A stretch of 64,000 nucleotides of DNA from Tetragonia tetragonoides (GCA_038025085.1 CM076140.1:29437001-29501000), one strand, 5' to 3'; shown: positions 10,961 to 22,028, counted from the first letter of the stretch. Translations and numbers: made by a program. Notes: a model not told the origin generated them from the letters alone.

Positions 10961-11178
10961 ATCAAACTATTGCACAATATTTGTTTTAACCTTGTTCTTA
11001 AACACATTTCTCACTCCCCGTGCATCTCTTTTATCAGAAAATCAACGGTGTGTACCCGATCTCGCCGTAAAACACAACACGTCTCCTGAAATCTTTTATA
11101 CTAGTGTTTTCTGATTGTAGATAGCGTTTTAAATAAGTCTACAAAAAAAAAAATTAAAAAAAAAATGAAGATTTAAAA

Positions 11179-11297
11179 AGGGGTGCTACACGAGGACTTC
11201 CCAAGAGGTCACCCATCCTAGTATACTCTCGGCCAAGCACGCTTAACTACGGAGTTCTGATGGGATCCTATGCATTAGTGCTGGTATGATCGCACCT
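11179..11297 (-). rRNA. 5S rRNA gene, copy 34 (type A)
   Basis: 119 nt; same changes as copy 25, including gtgctacacg. The spacer beyond it switches to type E-like (gacggtttgt, ctcatcg). Confidence 0.85.
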
Positions 11298-11514
11298 AGT
11301 AAACTATTGCACAATATTTGTTTTAACCTTGTTCTTACACATATTTCTCACTCCCCGTGCGTCTCTTTTATCAGAAAATCGACGGTTTGTACCCGATCTC
11401 ATCGTAAAACACAACACGTCTGAAATATTTTATACTAGTGTTTCCTGATTGTAGACAGCGTTTTACATAAGGCTACATTAAAAAAAATTAAAAAAAAAAA
11501 ATGAAGATTCAAAA

Positions 11515-11634
11515 AGGGGTGCAACACGAGGACTTCCCAGGAGGTCACCCATCCTAGTACTACTATCGCCCAAGCACGTTGAATTGCGGAGTTCTGATGG
11601 GATCCGGTGCGTTAGTGCTGGTATGATCGCACCC
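11515..11634 (-). rRNA. 5S rRNA gene, copy 35 (type F)
   Basis: 120 nt. actatcgccc, cacgttgaattgcgg, ggtgcgttag. Confidence 0.87.
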
Positions 11635-11860
11635 ATCAAACTATTGCACAATATTTGTTTTAACCTTGTTCTTACACACATTTCTCAGTCCCCGTGCGTC
11701 TCTTTTATCAGAAAATCAACGGTTTGTACCCGATCTCGCCGTAAAACACAACACGTCTCCTGAAATCTTTTATACTAGTGTTTTCTGATTGTAGGCAGCG
11801 TTTTAAATAAGGCTACATAAAAATTAAAAAAAAATAAAAAAACAAAACGAAGATTCAAAA

Positions 11861-11980
11861 AGGGGTGCAACACGAGGACTTCCCAGGAGGTCACCCATCC
11901 TAGTACTACTCTCGCTCAAGCACGCTTAACTGCGGGGTTGTGATGGGATCCGGTGCATTAGTGCTGGAATGATAGCACCC
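11861..11980 (-). rRNA. 5S rRNA gene, copy 36 (type G)
   Basis: 120 nt. gcggggttgtgatgg, gctggaatgatagcaccc. Confidence 0.87.
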
Positions 11981-12195
11981 ATCAAACTATTGCACAATAT
12001 TTATTTCAACCTTGTTCTTACACACATTTCTCACTCCCCGTTCGTCTCTTTTATCAGAAATTCAATGGTTTGTATCCGATCTCGCCGTAAAACACAACAC
12101 GTCTCCTGAAATCTTTTATACTAGTGTTTTCTGATTGTAGACAGTGTTTTAAATAAGGCTACATAAAAAAAAATAAAAAAAATGAAGATTCAAAA

Positions 12196-12315
12196 GGGGC
12201 TGCAACACGAGGACTTCCTAGGAGGTCACCCATCCTACTACGACACTCGCCCAAGCACGCTTCACTGCGGAGTTCTGATGGGATCCGGTGCATTAGTGCT
12301 GGTATGATCGCACCC
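12196..12315 (-). rRNA. 5S rRNA gene, copy 37 (type H')
   Basis: 120 nt. ggggctgcaac, ctactacgacac, cttcactgcgg. Confidence 0.87.
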
Positions 12316-12533
12316 ATCAAACTATTGCACAATATTTGTTTTAACCTTGTTCTTACACACATTTCTCACTCCTCGTGCTTCTCTTTTATCAGAAAATCAA
12401 CGGTTTGTACCCAATTTCGCCGTAAAACACAAGATGTCTCCTGAAATCTTTTATACTAGTGTTTTCTTATTGTAGACAGCGTTTTATATAAAGCTACATA
12501 AAAAAAAAAATTTAAAAAAATGAAGATTCAAAA

Positions 12534-12653
12534 AGGGGTGCAACACGAGGACTTCCCAGGAGGTCACCCATCCTAGTACTACTCTCGCCCAAGCACGCTT
12601 AACTGCGGAGTTCTCATGTGATACGGTGTATTAGTGCTGGTATGATCGAACCC
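12534..12653 (-). rRNA. 5S rRNA gene, copy 38 (type I)
   Basis: 120 nt. ttctcatgtgatacgg, gtgtattag, gatcgaaccc. Confidence 0.87.
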
Positions 12654-12872
12654 ATTAAACTATTGCACAATATTTATTGTAACCTTGTTCTTACACACAT
12701 TTCTCACTCCCCGTTCGTCTCTTTTATCAGAAAATCAACGGTGTGTACCCGATCTCGCCGTAAAACACAACACGTCTCCTGAAATCTTTTATACTAGTGT
12801 TTTCTGATTGTAGATAGCGTTTTAAATAAGTCTACAAAAAAAAAATTAAAAAAAAAAAATGAAGATTTAAAA

Positions 12873-12919
12873 AGGGGTGCAACACGAGGACTTCCCAAGA
12901 GGTCACCCATCCTAGTATA
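12873..12919 (-). pseudogene. 5S fragment, copy 39 (type A, truncated)
   Basis: Only the 3' ~47 nt remain (ending cctagtat), then attcaaaaagg of the next unit follows directly. Lost: 5' half, promoter and a whole spacer. The junction joins a type A gene to a type E gene. Confidence 0.88.
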
Positions 12920-12926
12920 TTCAAAA

Positions 12927-13046
12927 AGGGGTGCAAGACGAGAACTTCCCAGGACGTCACCCATCCTAGTACTACTCTCGCCGAAGCAAGCTTATTTGCG
13001 GAGCTCTGATCGGATCCGGTGCATTAGTGCGGGTATGATCGCACCC
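12927..13046 (-). rRNA. 5S rRNA gene, copy 40 (type E)
   Basis: 120 nt. gcaagacgagaac, ggacgtcaccc, gctctgatcgg, gtgcgggtatg. Its terminator side is the fused copy 39, leaving only TTTTTGAA. Confidence 0.85.
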
Positions 13047-13261
13047 ATCAAACTATTGCACAATATTTGTTTTAACCTTCTTCTTACACATATTTCTCAC
13101 TCCCCGTGCGTCTCTTTTATCAGAAAATCGACGGTTTGTACCCGATCTCATCGTAAAACACAACACGTCTGAAATATTTTATACTAGTGTTTCCTGATTG
13201 TAGACAGCGTTTTACATAAGGCTACATTAAAAAAAATTAAAAAAAAAATGAAGATTCAAAA

Positions 13262-13381
13262 AGGGGTGCAACACGAGGACTTCCCAGGAGGTCACCCATC
13301 CTAGTACTACTATCGCCCAAGCACGTTGAATTGCGGAGTTCTGATGGGATCCGGTGCGTTAGTGCTGGTATGATCGCACCC
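13262..13381 (-). rRNA. 5S rRNA gene, copy 41 (type F)
   Basis: 120 nt. Identical by eye to copy 35. Confidence 0.87.
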
Positions 13382-13607
13382 ATCAAACTATTGCACAATA
13401 TTTGTTTTAACCTTGTTCTTACACACATTTCTCAGTCCCCGTGCGTCTCTTTTATCAGAAAATCAATGGTTTGTACCCGATCTCGCCGTAAAACACAACA
13501 CGTCTCCTGAAATCTTTTATACTAGTGTTTTCTGATTGTAGGCAGCGTTTTAAATAAGGCTACATAAAAATTAAAAAAAAATAAAAAAACAAAACGAAGA
13601 TTCAAAA

Positions 13608-13727
13608 AGGGGTGCAACACGAGGACTTCCCAGGAGGTCACCCATCCTAGTACTACTCTCGCTCAAGCACGCTTAACTGCGGGGTTGTGATGGGATCCGG
13701 TGCATTAGTGCTGGAATGATAGCACCC
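13608..13727 (-). rRNA. 5S rRNA gene, copy 42 (type G)
   Basis: 120 nt. Shares gctggaatgatag with copy 36. Confidence 0.87.
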
Positions 13728-13941
13728 ATCAAACTATTGCACAATATTTATTTCAACCTTGTTCTTACACACATTTCTCACTCCCCGTTCGTCTCTTTTA
13801 TCAGAAATTCAATGGTTTGTATCCGATCTCGCCGTAAAACACAACACGTCTCCTGAAATCTTTTATACTAGTGTTTTCTGATTGTAGACAGTGTTTTAAA
13901 TAAGGCTACATAAAAGAAAATAAAAAAATGAAGATTCAAAA

Positions 13942-14061
13942 GGGGCTGCAACACGAGGACTTCCTAGGAGGTCACCCATCCTACTACGACACTCGCCCAA
14001 GCACGCTTCACTGCGGAGTTCTGATGGGATCCGGTGCATTAGTGCTGGTATGATCGCACCC
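13942..14061 (-). rRNA. 5S rRNA gene, copy 43 (type H')
   Basis: 120 nt. ggggctgcaac, cttcactgcgg. The neighbouring tract reads aaaagaaaataaa, unlike other H' units. Confidence 0.87.
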
Positions 14062-14281
14062 ATCAAACTATTGCACAATATTTGTTTTAACCTTGTTCTT
14101 ACACACATTTCTCACTCCTCGTGCTTCTCTTTTATCAGAAAATCAACGGTTTGTACCCAATTTCGCCGTAAAACACAAGATGTCTCCTGAAATCTTTTAT
14201 ACTAGTGTTTTCTGATTGTAGACAGCGTTTTATATAAAGCTACATAAAAAAAAAAAAAATTTAAAAAATGAAGATTCAAAA

Positions 14282-14401
14282 AGGGGTGCAACACGAGGAC
14301 TTCCCAGGAGGTCACCCATCCTAGTACTACTCTCGCCCAAGCACGCTTAACTGCGGAGTTCTCATGTGATACCGTGTATTAGTGCTGGTATGATCGAACC
14401 C
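14282..14401 (-). rRNA. 5S rRNA gene, copy 44 (type I)
   Basis: 120 nt. ttctcatgtgataccg, gatcgaaccc. Confidence 0.87.
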
Positions 14402-14618
14402 ATTAAACTATTGCACAATATTTATTGTAACCTTGTTCTTACACACATTTCTCACTCCCCGTGCGTCTCTTTTATCAGAAAATCAACGGTGTGTACCCGA
14501 TCTCGCCGTAAAACACAACACGTCTCCTGAAATCTTTTATACTAGTGTTTTCTGATTGTAGATAGCGTTTTAAATAAGTCTACAAAAAAAAATTAAAAAA
14601 AAAAATGAAGATTTAAAA

Positions 14619-14737
14619 AGGGGTGCAACACGAGGACTTCCCAAGAGGTCACCCATCCTAGTATACTCTCGGCCAAGCACGCTTAACTACGGAGTTCTGA
14701 TGGGATCCTATGCATTAGTGCTGGTATGATCGCACCT
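14619..14737 (-). rRNA. 5S rRNA gene, copy 45 (type A)
   Basis: 119 nt. agtatactctcggcc, ggatcctatgc; gtgcaacacg rather than gtgctacacg. Confidence 0.86.
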
Positions 14738-14955
14738 AGTAAACTATTGCACAGTATTTGTTTTAACCTTGTTCTTACACACATTTCTCACTCCCCGTGC
14801 GTCTATTTTATTAGAAAATCAACGAATTGTACCCGATCTCACCGTAAAACACAACACGTCTCTTGAAATCATTTATACTAGTGTTTTCTGATTGTAGACA
14901 GTGTTTGAAATAAGGCTAGGTAAAAAAAGAATTAAAAATAAATGAAGATTCAAAA

Positions 14956-15076
14956 AGGGGTGCAACCACGAGGACTTCCCAGGAGGTCACCCATCCTAAT
15001 ACTACTCTCGCCCAAGCACGCTTAACTGCGGAGTTCTAAAGGGATCCGGTGCGTTAGTGCTGGTATGATCGCACCC
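14956..15076 (-). rRNA. 5S rRNA gene, copy 46 (type B)
   Basis: 121 nt. caaccacgagg, tctaaagg, gcgttagtgctgg. Confidence 0.87.
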
Positions 15077-15297
15077 ATCAAACTATTGCACAATATTTGT
15101 TTTAACCTTGTTCTTACACACATTTCTCACTCCCCGTGCATCTCTTTTATCAGAAAATAAACGGTTTGTACCCGATCTCGCCGTAAAACAAAACACGTCT
15201 CCTGAAATCTTTTATACTAGTGTTTTCTGATTGTAGACGGCGTTTTAAATAAGGCTACATAAGTAAATAAAAAGTTAAAAAAAATGAAGATTCAAAA

Positions 15298-15417
15298 AGG
15301 TGTGAAACACGAGGACTTCCCAGGAGGTCACCCATTCTAGTACTGCTCTCGCCCAAGCACGCCTAACTGCGGTGTTCTGATGGGATCCGGTGCTTTAGTG
15401 TTGGTATGATCGCACCC
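15298..15417 (-). rRNA. 5S rRNA gene, copy 47 (type C)
   Basis: 120 nt. ggtgtgaaac, gtactgctctc, cacgcctaac, gctttagtgttgg. Confidence 0.87.
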
Positions 15418-15653
15418 ATTAAACTATTGCACAATATTTGTTTTAACCTGGTTCTTACACACATTTCTCACTCCCCGTGCGTATCTTTTATCCGAAAATT
15501 AACGGTTTGTACCCGATCGCGCCGTAAAACACAACACGTCTCCTGAAATCTTTTATACTATTGTTTTCTGATTGTAGACATCGTTTTAAATAAGGCTACA
15601 TGAAATAAAAATAAAAATAATTTTTTTTTTTTAAAAAGAATGAAGATTCAAAA

Positions 15654-15773
15654 AAGGGTGCAACACGAGGACATCCCAGGAGGTCACCCATCCTAATACT
15701 ACTCTCGCGCAAGCAGGCTTAACTGTGGAGTTCTGATGGGATCCGGTGCATTAGTGCTGGTATGACCGCACCC
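15654..15773 (-). rRNA. 5S rRNA gene, copy 48 (type D)
   Basis: 120 nt. gacatccc, gcgcaagcagg, gaccgcaccc; T12 run in the adjoining spacer. Confidence 0.86.
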
Positions 15774-15990
15774 ATCAAACGATTGCACAATATTTGTTTT
15801 ACCCTTGTTTTTACACACATTTTTCACTCCCTGTGCGTCACTTTTATCAGAAATTCAACGGCTTGTACACGATCTCGCCGTAAAATACAATACGTCTTCT
15901 GAAATCTTTTATACTAGTGTTTTCTGATTGTAGACAACATTTTAAATAAGGCTACATAAAAAAAAATTAAAAAAAAATGAAGATTCAAAA

Positions 15991-16110
15991 ACGGGTGCAA
16001 GACGAGAACTTCCCAGGAGGTCACCCATCCTAGTACTACTCTCGCCGAAGCAAGCTTATTTGCGGAGCTCTGATCGGATCCGGTGCATTAGTGCTGGTAT
16101 GATCGCACCC
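15991..16110 (-). rRNA. 5S rRNA gene, copy 49 (type E)
   Basis: 120 nt. acgggtgcaagacgagaac, ccgaagcaagcttattt, gctctgatcgg. Confidence 0.86.
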
Positions 16111-16325
16111 ATCAAACTATTGCACAATATTTGTTTTAACCTTCTTCTTACACATATTTCACACTCCCCGTGCGTCTCTTTTATCAGAAAATCGACGGTT
16201 TGTACCCGATCTCACCGTAAAACACAACACGTCTGAAATATTTTATACTAGTGTTTCCTGATTGTAGACAGCGTTTTACATAAGGCTACATTAAAAAAAA
16301 TTAAAAAAAAATTGAAGATTCAAAA

Positions 16326-16445
16326 AGGGGTGCAGCACGAGGACTTCCCAGGAGGTCACCCATCCTAGTACTACTATCGCCCAAGCACGTTGAATTGCGG
16401 AGTTCTGACGGGATCCGGTGCATTAGTGCTGGTATGATCGCACCC
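16326..16445 (-). rRNA. 5S rRNA gene, copy 50 (type F)
   Basis: 120 nt. gtgcagcacg, actatcgccc, cacgttgaattgcgg, ctgacgggatcc. Confidence 0.87.
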
Positions 16446-16671
16446 ATCAAACTATTGCACAATATTTGTTTTAACCTTGTTCTTACACACATTTCTCAGT
16501 CCCCGTGCGTCTCTTTTATCAGAAAATCAACGGTTTGTACCCGATCTCGCCGTAAAACACAACACGTCTCCTGAAATCTTTTATACTAGTGTTTTCTGAT
16601 TGTAGGCAGCGTTTTAAATAAGGCTACATAAAAATTAAAAAAAAATAAAAAAACAAAACGAAGATTCAAAA

Positions 16672-16792
16672 AGGGGTGCAACACAAGGACTTCCCAGGAG
16701 GTCACCCATCCTAGTACTACTCTCGCTCAAGCACGCTTAACTGCGGGGTTGTGATGGGATCCGGGTGCATTAGTGCTGGTATGATAGCACCC
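16672..16792 (-). rRNA. 5S rRNA gene, copy 51 (type G)
   Basis: 121 nt; extra G in ccgggtgc. gcggggttgtgatgg, gatagcaccc. Confidence 0.86.
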
Positions 16793-17007
16793 ATCAAACT
16801 ATTGCACAATATTTATTTTAACCTTGTTCTTACACATATTTCTCACTCCCCGTTCGTCTCTTTTATCAGAAATTCAATGGTTTGTACCCGATCTCGCCGT
16901 AAAACACAACACGTCTCCTGAAATCTTTTATACTAGTGTTTTCTGATTGTAGACAGTGTTTTAAATAAGGCTACATAAAAAAAAATTAAAAAAATGAAGA
17001 TTCAAAA

Positions 17008-17127
17008 GGGGCTGCAACACGAGGACTTCCTAGGAGGTCACCCATCCTACTACGACACTCGCCCAAGCACGCTTCACAGCGGAGTTCTGATGGGATCCGG
17101 TGCATTAGTGCTGGTATGATAGCACCC
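17008..17127 (-). rRNA. 5S rRNA gene, copy 52 (type H)
   Basis: 120 nt. ggggctgcaac, cttcacagcgg, gatagcaccc. Confidence 0.86.
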
Positions 17128-17342
17128 ATCAAACTATTGCACAATATTTATTTTAACCTTGTTCTTACACACATTTCTCACTCCCCGTTCGTCTCTTTTA
17201 TCAGAAATTCAATGGTTTGTACCCGATCTCGCCGTAAAACACAACACGTCTCCTGAAATCTTTTATACTAGTGTTTTCTGATTGTAGACAGTGTTTTAAA
17301 TAAGGCTACATAAAAAAAAAATAAAAAAATGAAGATTCAAAA

Positions 17343-17462
17343 GGGGCTGCAACACGAGGACTTCCTAGGAGGTCACCCATCCTACTACGACACTCGCCCA
17401 AGCACGCTTCACTGCGGAGTTCTGATGGGATCCGGTGCATTAGTGCTGGTATGATCGCACCC
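17343..17462 (-). rRNA. 5S rRNA gene, copy 53 (type H')
   Basis: 120 nt. ggggctgcaac, cttcactgcgg, gatcgcaccc. Confidence 0.87.
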
Positions 17463-17680
17463 ATCAAACTATTGCACAATATTTGTTTTAACCTTGTTCT
17501 TACACACATTTCTCACTCCTCGTGCTTCTCTTTTATCAGAAAATCAACGGTTTGTACCCAATTTCGCCGTAAAACACAAGATGTCTCCTGAAATCTTTTA
17601 TACTAGTGTTTTCTGATTGTAGACAGCGTTTTATATAAAGCTACATAAAAAAAAAAATTAAAAAAAATGAAGATTCAAAA

Positions 17681-17800
17681 AGGGGTGCAACACGAGGACT
17701 TCCCAGGAGGTCACCCATCCTAGTACTACTCTCGCCCAAGCACGCTTAACTGCGGAGTTCTCATGTGATACGGTGTATTAGTGCTGGTATGATCGAACCC
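17681..17800 (-). rRNA. 5S rRNA gene, copy 54 (type I)
   Basis: 120 nt. ttctcatgtgatacgg, gatcgaaccc. Confidence 0.87.
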
Positions 17801-18017
17801 ATTAAACTATTGCACAATATTTGTTGTAACCTTGTTCTTACACACATTTCTCCCTCCCCGTTCGTCTCTTTTATCTGGAAAATCAACGGTGTGTACCCGA
17901 TCTCGCCGTAAAACACAACACGTCTCCTGAAATCTTTTATACTAGTGTTTTCTGATTGTAGATAGCGTTTTAAATAAGTCTACAAAAAAAAATTAAAAAA
18001 AAAATGAAGATTTAAAA

Positions 18018-18141
18018 AGGGGTGCAACACGAGGACTTCCCAAGAGGTCACCCATCCTAGTATACTCTCGGCCAAGCACGCTTAACTACGGAGTTCTGAT
18101 GGGATCCTATGCACAATATTAGTGCTGGTATGATCGCACCT
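18018..18141 (-). rRNA. 5S rRNA gene, copy 55 (type A, 5-nt insertion)
   Basis: 124 nt. tgcacaatattagtgc replaces tgcattagtgc; the inserted word equals the upstream-promoter word tgcacaatat. Otherwise type A. Confidence 0.83.
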
Positions 18142-18364
18142 AGTAAACTATTGCACAATATTTGTTTTAACCTTGTTCTTACACACATTTCTCACTCCCC
18201 GTGCGTCTATTTTATTAGAAAATCAATGAATTGTACCCGATCTCGCCGTAAAACACAACACGTCTCCTGAAATCATTTATACTAGTGTTTTCTGATTGTA
18301 GACAGCGTTTTAAATAAGGCTAGATAAAAAAAAAAAAAGATTCAAAATAAATGAAGATTCAAAA

Positions 18365-18485
18365 AGGGGTGCAACCACGAGGACTTCCCAGGAGGTCACC
18401 CATCCTAATACTACTCTCGCCCAAGCACGCTTAACTGCGGAGTTCTAAAGGGATCCGGTGCGTTAGTGCTGGTATGATCGCACCC
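18365..18485 (-). rRNA. 5S rRNA gene, copy 56 (type B)
   Basis: 121 nt. caaccacgagg, tctaaagg, gcgttag. Last recognisable unit of the ten-monomer repeat. Confidence 0.87.
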
Positions 18486-18697
18486 ATCAAACTATTGCAC
18501 AATATTTGTTTTAACTTTGTTCTTACACACATTTCTCAGTCCCCGTGCGTCTCTTTTATCAGAAACTCAATGGTTTGTACCCGATCTCGCCGTAAAATAG
18601 AACACTTCCCCTGAAATCTTTTAGAGTAGTGTTTTCTGATTGTAGATAGCGTTTTAAATAAGGCTACATGAAAAAAAAAAGAAATGAAGATTCAAAA

Positions 18698-18816
18698 AGG
18701 GGTGCAACACGAGGACTTCCCAGGACGTCACCCATCCTAGTACTACTCTCGCCCAAGCACACTTAACTGCGAAGTTCTGATGGGATCCGGTGTTTAGTGC
18801 TTGTATGATCGTACCC
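18698..18816 (-). rRNA. 5S rRNA gene, copy 57
   Basis: 119 nt. ggacgtc, cacacttaactgcgaag, ggtgtttag (one base lost), gcttgtatgatcgtaccc. Confidence 0.85.
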
Positions 18817-19036
18817 ATCAAATTATTGCACAATATTTGTTTTAACCTTGTTCTTACACACATTTCTCACTCCCCGTGCGTCTCATTTATCAGAAAATCA
18901 ACGGATTGTACCCGATTTCGCCGTAAAACACAACACATCTTCTGAAATCTTTTATACTAGTGTTTTCCGATTGTAGACAGCGTTTTAAATAAGGCTACAT
19001 AAAAAAAAACAAAAAAAAAAAATTGAAGATTCAAAA

Positions 19037-19163
19037 AGGGGTGCAAGGTGCAACACGAGGACTTCCCAGGAGGTTACCCATCCTAGTACTACTCTCGCCC
19101 TAGCAGGCTTCACTGCGGAGTTCTGAATGGATCCGGCGCATTAGTGTTGGTATGATCACACCC
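19037..19163 (-). rRNA. 5S rRNA gene, copy 58 (3' end duplication)
   Basis: 127 nt; seven bases duplicated at the 3' end (ggggtgcaaggtgcaacac). Also gccctagcagg, tgaatggatcc, gatcacaccc. Confidence 0.82.
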
Positions 19164-19318
19164 ATCAAACTATTGCACAATATTTGTTTTAACCTTGTTC
19201 TTACACACATTTCTCACTCCCCGTGCGTCTCTTTTATTAGAAAATCAACGGTTTGTAGAGTGCGTTTTATATACGGCAACATTAAAAAATAAAAAAATAA
19301 AAAAATGAAGTTTCAAAA

Positions 19319-19438
19319 AGGGGTGCAACACGAGGACTTCCCAGGAGGTCACCCATCCTAGTACTACTCTCGCCCAAGCGTGCTTAATTGCGGAGTTCTG
19401 ATGGGATCCGGTGCATTAGTGCTGGTATGATCGCACCC
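19319..19438 (-). rRNA. 5S rRNA gene, copy 59
   Basis: 120 nt. aagcgtgcttaattgcgg; otherwise consensus. The spacer on its upstream-neighbour side is shortened (ggtttgtagagtgcg). Confidence 0.9.
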
Positions 19439-19658
19439 ATCACACTGTTGCACAATATTTGTTTTAACTTTGTTCTTACACACATTTCTCACTCCTCGTG
19501 CGTCTCTTTTATCAGAAAATCAACAGTTTGTATACGATCTCACCGTAAAACACAACACGTCTCTTGAAATCTTTTATGCTAGTGTTTTCTGATTGTAGAC
19601 AGTGTTTTAAATAAAGCTAAATCAAAAAAAAATTTAAAAAAAAAATAAAGATTCAAAA

Positions 19659-19780
19659 AGGGGTGCACAACACGAGAACATCCCAGGAGGTCACCCATCC
19701 TAGTACCACTCTTGCCCAAGCACGCTTAACCGCGAAGTTCTGATGGGATCAGGTGCATTAGTGCTGGTATGATCGCACCC
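19659..19780 (-). rRNA. 5S rRNA gene, copy 60
   Basis: 122 nt; CA duplicated in ggtgcacaacacg. Also gagaacatccc, taccactcttgccc, taaccgcgaag, gatcagg. Confidence 0.84.
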
Positions 19781-20004
19781 ATCACACTGTTGCACAATAT
19801 TTGTTTTTACATTGTTCTTACACACATTTCTCACTCCCCGTGCGTCTCTTTTATCAGAAAATCAACGGTTTGTATCCGATCTCACCGTAAAACACAACAC
19901 GTCTCTTGAAATCTTTTATACTAGTGTTTTCTGATTGTAGACAGTGTTTTAAATAAGGCTACATAAAAAATAAATAAAAAAATTTAAAAAATGAAGATTC
20001 AAAA

Positions 20005-20124
20005 AGGGGTGCAACACTAGGACTTCCGAGGAGATCACCCATCCTAATACTACTCTCACCCAAGCACGCTTAACTGCGGAGTTCTGAAGGGATCCGGTGC
20101 ATTAGTGCTGGTATGATCGCACCC
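20005..20124 (-). rRNA. 5S rRNA gene, copy 61
   Basis: 120 nt. acactagg, cttccgaggagatcaccc, ctcaccc, tctgaagg. Confidence 0.87.
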
Positions 20125-20341
20125 ATCAAACTATTGCACAATATTTTTTTTAACCTTGTTCTTACACACATTTCTCGCTCCCTGTGCGTGTCATTTATCA
20201 GAAAATCAACGGTTTGTACCCGATCTCGCCGTAAAACATAACACGTCTGCTGTAATCTTTTATACAAGTGTTTTCTGATTGTAGACAACGTTTTAAATAA
20301 AGCTACATAAAAAAAAATTTAAAAAAAATTATGATTCGAAA

Positions 20342-20461
20342 AGGGGTGCAACACGAGGACATTCCATGGGGTCACCCATCCTAGTACTGCTCTCGCCCAA
20401 GCACGCTTAACTGCGGAGTTCTGATGGGATCCGGTGCATTAGTGCTGGTATGATCGTACCC
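20342..20461 (-). rRNA. 5S rRNA gene, copy 62
   Basis: 120 nt. gacattccatggggtc, gtactgctc, gatcgtaccc. Confidence 0.88.
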
Positions 20462-20687
20462 ATAAACTATTGCATAATATTTGTTTTAACTTTGTTCTTA
20501 CACACATTTCTCACACCCTGTGCGTCTCTTTTATCAGAAAATCAACGGTTTGTACCCGATCTCACCGTAAAACACAACACGTCTCCTGAAATCTTTTATA
20601 CTAGTGTTTTCTGATTGTAGACAGTGTTTTAAATAAGGCTATATAAAAAATAAAAATACAAAATTAAAAAAAAATGAAGATTCAAAA

Positions 20688-20806
20688 AGGGGTGCAACAC
20701 GAGGACTTCCCAGGAGGTCACCCATCTTAGTACTACTCTCCCCCAAGCACGCTTAATTGCGAAGTTCTGATGGGATCCGGTGCATTATGCTGGTATGATC
20801 GCACCC
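20688..20806 (-). rRNA. 5S rRNA gene, copy 63
   Basis: 119 nt. catcttag, ctcccccaag, aattgcgaag, gcattatgctgg (one base lost). Confidence 0.86.
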
Positions 20807-21007
20807 ATCAAACTGTTGCACAATATTTGTTTTAACCTTGTTCTTAAACACATTTCTCACTCCCCGTGCGTCTCTTTTATCAGAAAATCAACTGTTTGTA
20901 CCCGATCTCACCGTAAAACACAACACGTCTCCTGAAATCTTTTATACTAGTGTTTTCTGATTGTAGATAGCGTTTTGAATAAGGCTACATAACAAAAAAT
21001 AAAAAAA

Positions 21008-21127
21008 AGGGGTGCAACACGAGGACTTCCTAGGAGGTCACCCATCCTAGTACTACTCTCGCCCAAGCACGATTAATTGCGGAGTTCTAATGGGATCAGG
21101 TGCATTAGTGCTAGTATGATCGCACCT
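21008..21127 (-). rRNA. 5S rRNA gene, copy 64
   Basis: 120 nt. cttcctagg, cacgattaattgcgg, taatgggatcagg, gcacct; twin of copy 15. Confidence 0.87.
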
Positions 21128-21351
21128 AACAAACTACTGCATAATATTTGTTTTAACCTTGTTCTTACACACATTTCTCACTCCCCGAGTCCCCGTGCGT
21201 CTCTTTTATCAGAAAATCAACGGTTTGTACCCAATCTCGCCGTAAAACACAACACGTCTCCTGAAATCTTTTCTACTAGTGTTTTCTGATTGTAGACAGC
21301 GTTTTAAATAAGGCTACATAACAAATAAAAAATATTAATGGAGATTCAAAA

Positions 21352-21471
21352 AGGGGTGCAACACGAGGACTTCCTACGATGTCACCCATCCTAGTACTAC
21401 TCTCGCCAAAGTGCGCTTAACTGCGAAGTTCTGATGGGATCAGGTGCATTAGTGCTTGTATGATCGTACCC
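21352..21471 (-). rRNA. 5S rRNA gene, copy 65
   Basis: 120 nt. ttcctacgatgtc, gccaaagtgcg, gatcagg, gcttgtatgatcgtaccc. Confidence 0.86.
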
Positions 21472-21696
21472 ATCAAACTATTGCACAATATTTGTTTTAG
21501 CCTTGTTCTTACACACATTTCTCTTTACCCGTGCGTCTCTTTTATCAGAAAATCAACGGTTTGTACACGATCTCGCCGCAAAACACAACACGTCTCCTGA
21601 AATATTTTATACTAGTGTTTTCCGATTGTAGACAGCGTTTTAAATAAGGCTACATAAAAATAAAAATAAAATTAAAAAAAAAATGAAGATTCAAAA

Positions 21697-21816
21697 AGGG
21701 GTGCAACACAAGGACTTCTTAGGAGGTCACCCATCCTAGTACTACTCTCGCCCAAGCATGCTTAACTGCGAAGTTCTGATGGGATTAGGTGCATTAGAGC
21801 TGATATAATTGCACCC
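21697..21816 (-). rRNA. 5S rRNA gene, copy 66
   Basis: 120 nt. acacaagg, cttcttagg, gattagg, and a diverged 5' end ttagagctgatataattgc. Confidence 0.83.
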
Positions 21817-22028
21817 ATCAAACTATTGCACAATATTTGTTTAACCTTGTTGTTACACACATTTCTCACTCCTCGTGCGTCTCTTTTATCAGAAAATCAA
21901 CGGTTTGTACCCGATCTCGCCGTAAAACACAACACGTCTCCTGAAATCTTTTATACTATTCTGATAGTAGACAGCGTTTTAAATAAGGCTACATAAAAAA
22001 AAACTTTAAAAAAAATGAAGATTCAAAA

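Larger units (their letters stand above)
8117..18485 (-). repeat. Higher-order repeat of ten 5S monomers (~3.4 kb)
   Basis: Diagnostic variants define monomer types in + strand order: A (agtatactctcggcc), B (caaccacgagg), C (aggtgtgaaac), D (gaccgcaccc), E (gcaagacgagaac), F (cacgttgaattgcgg), G (gcggggttgtga), H (ggggctgcaac with cttcacagcgg), H' (same with cttcactgcgg), I (ttctcatgtgat). Rows are: A-B-C-D-E-F-G-H-H' from 8117; A-F-G-H'-I from 11179; truncated A-E-F-G-H'-I from 12873; A-B-C-D-E-F-G-H-H'-I from 14619; A-B from 18018. The complete period is 3399 bp. Confidence 0.92.
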
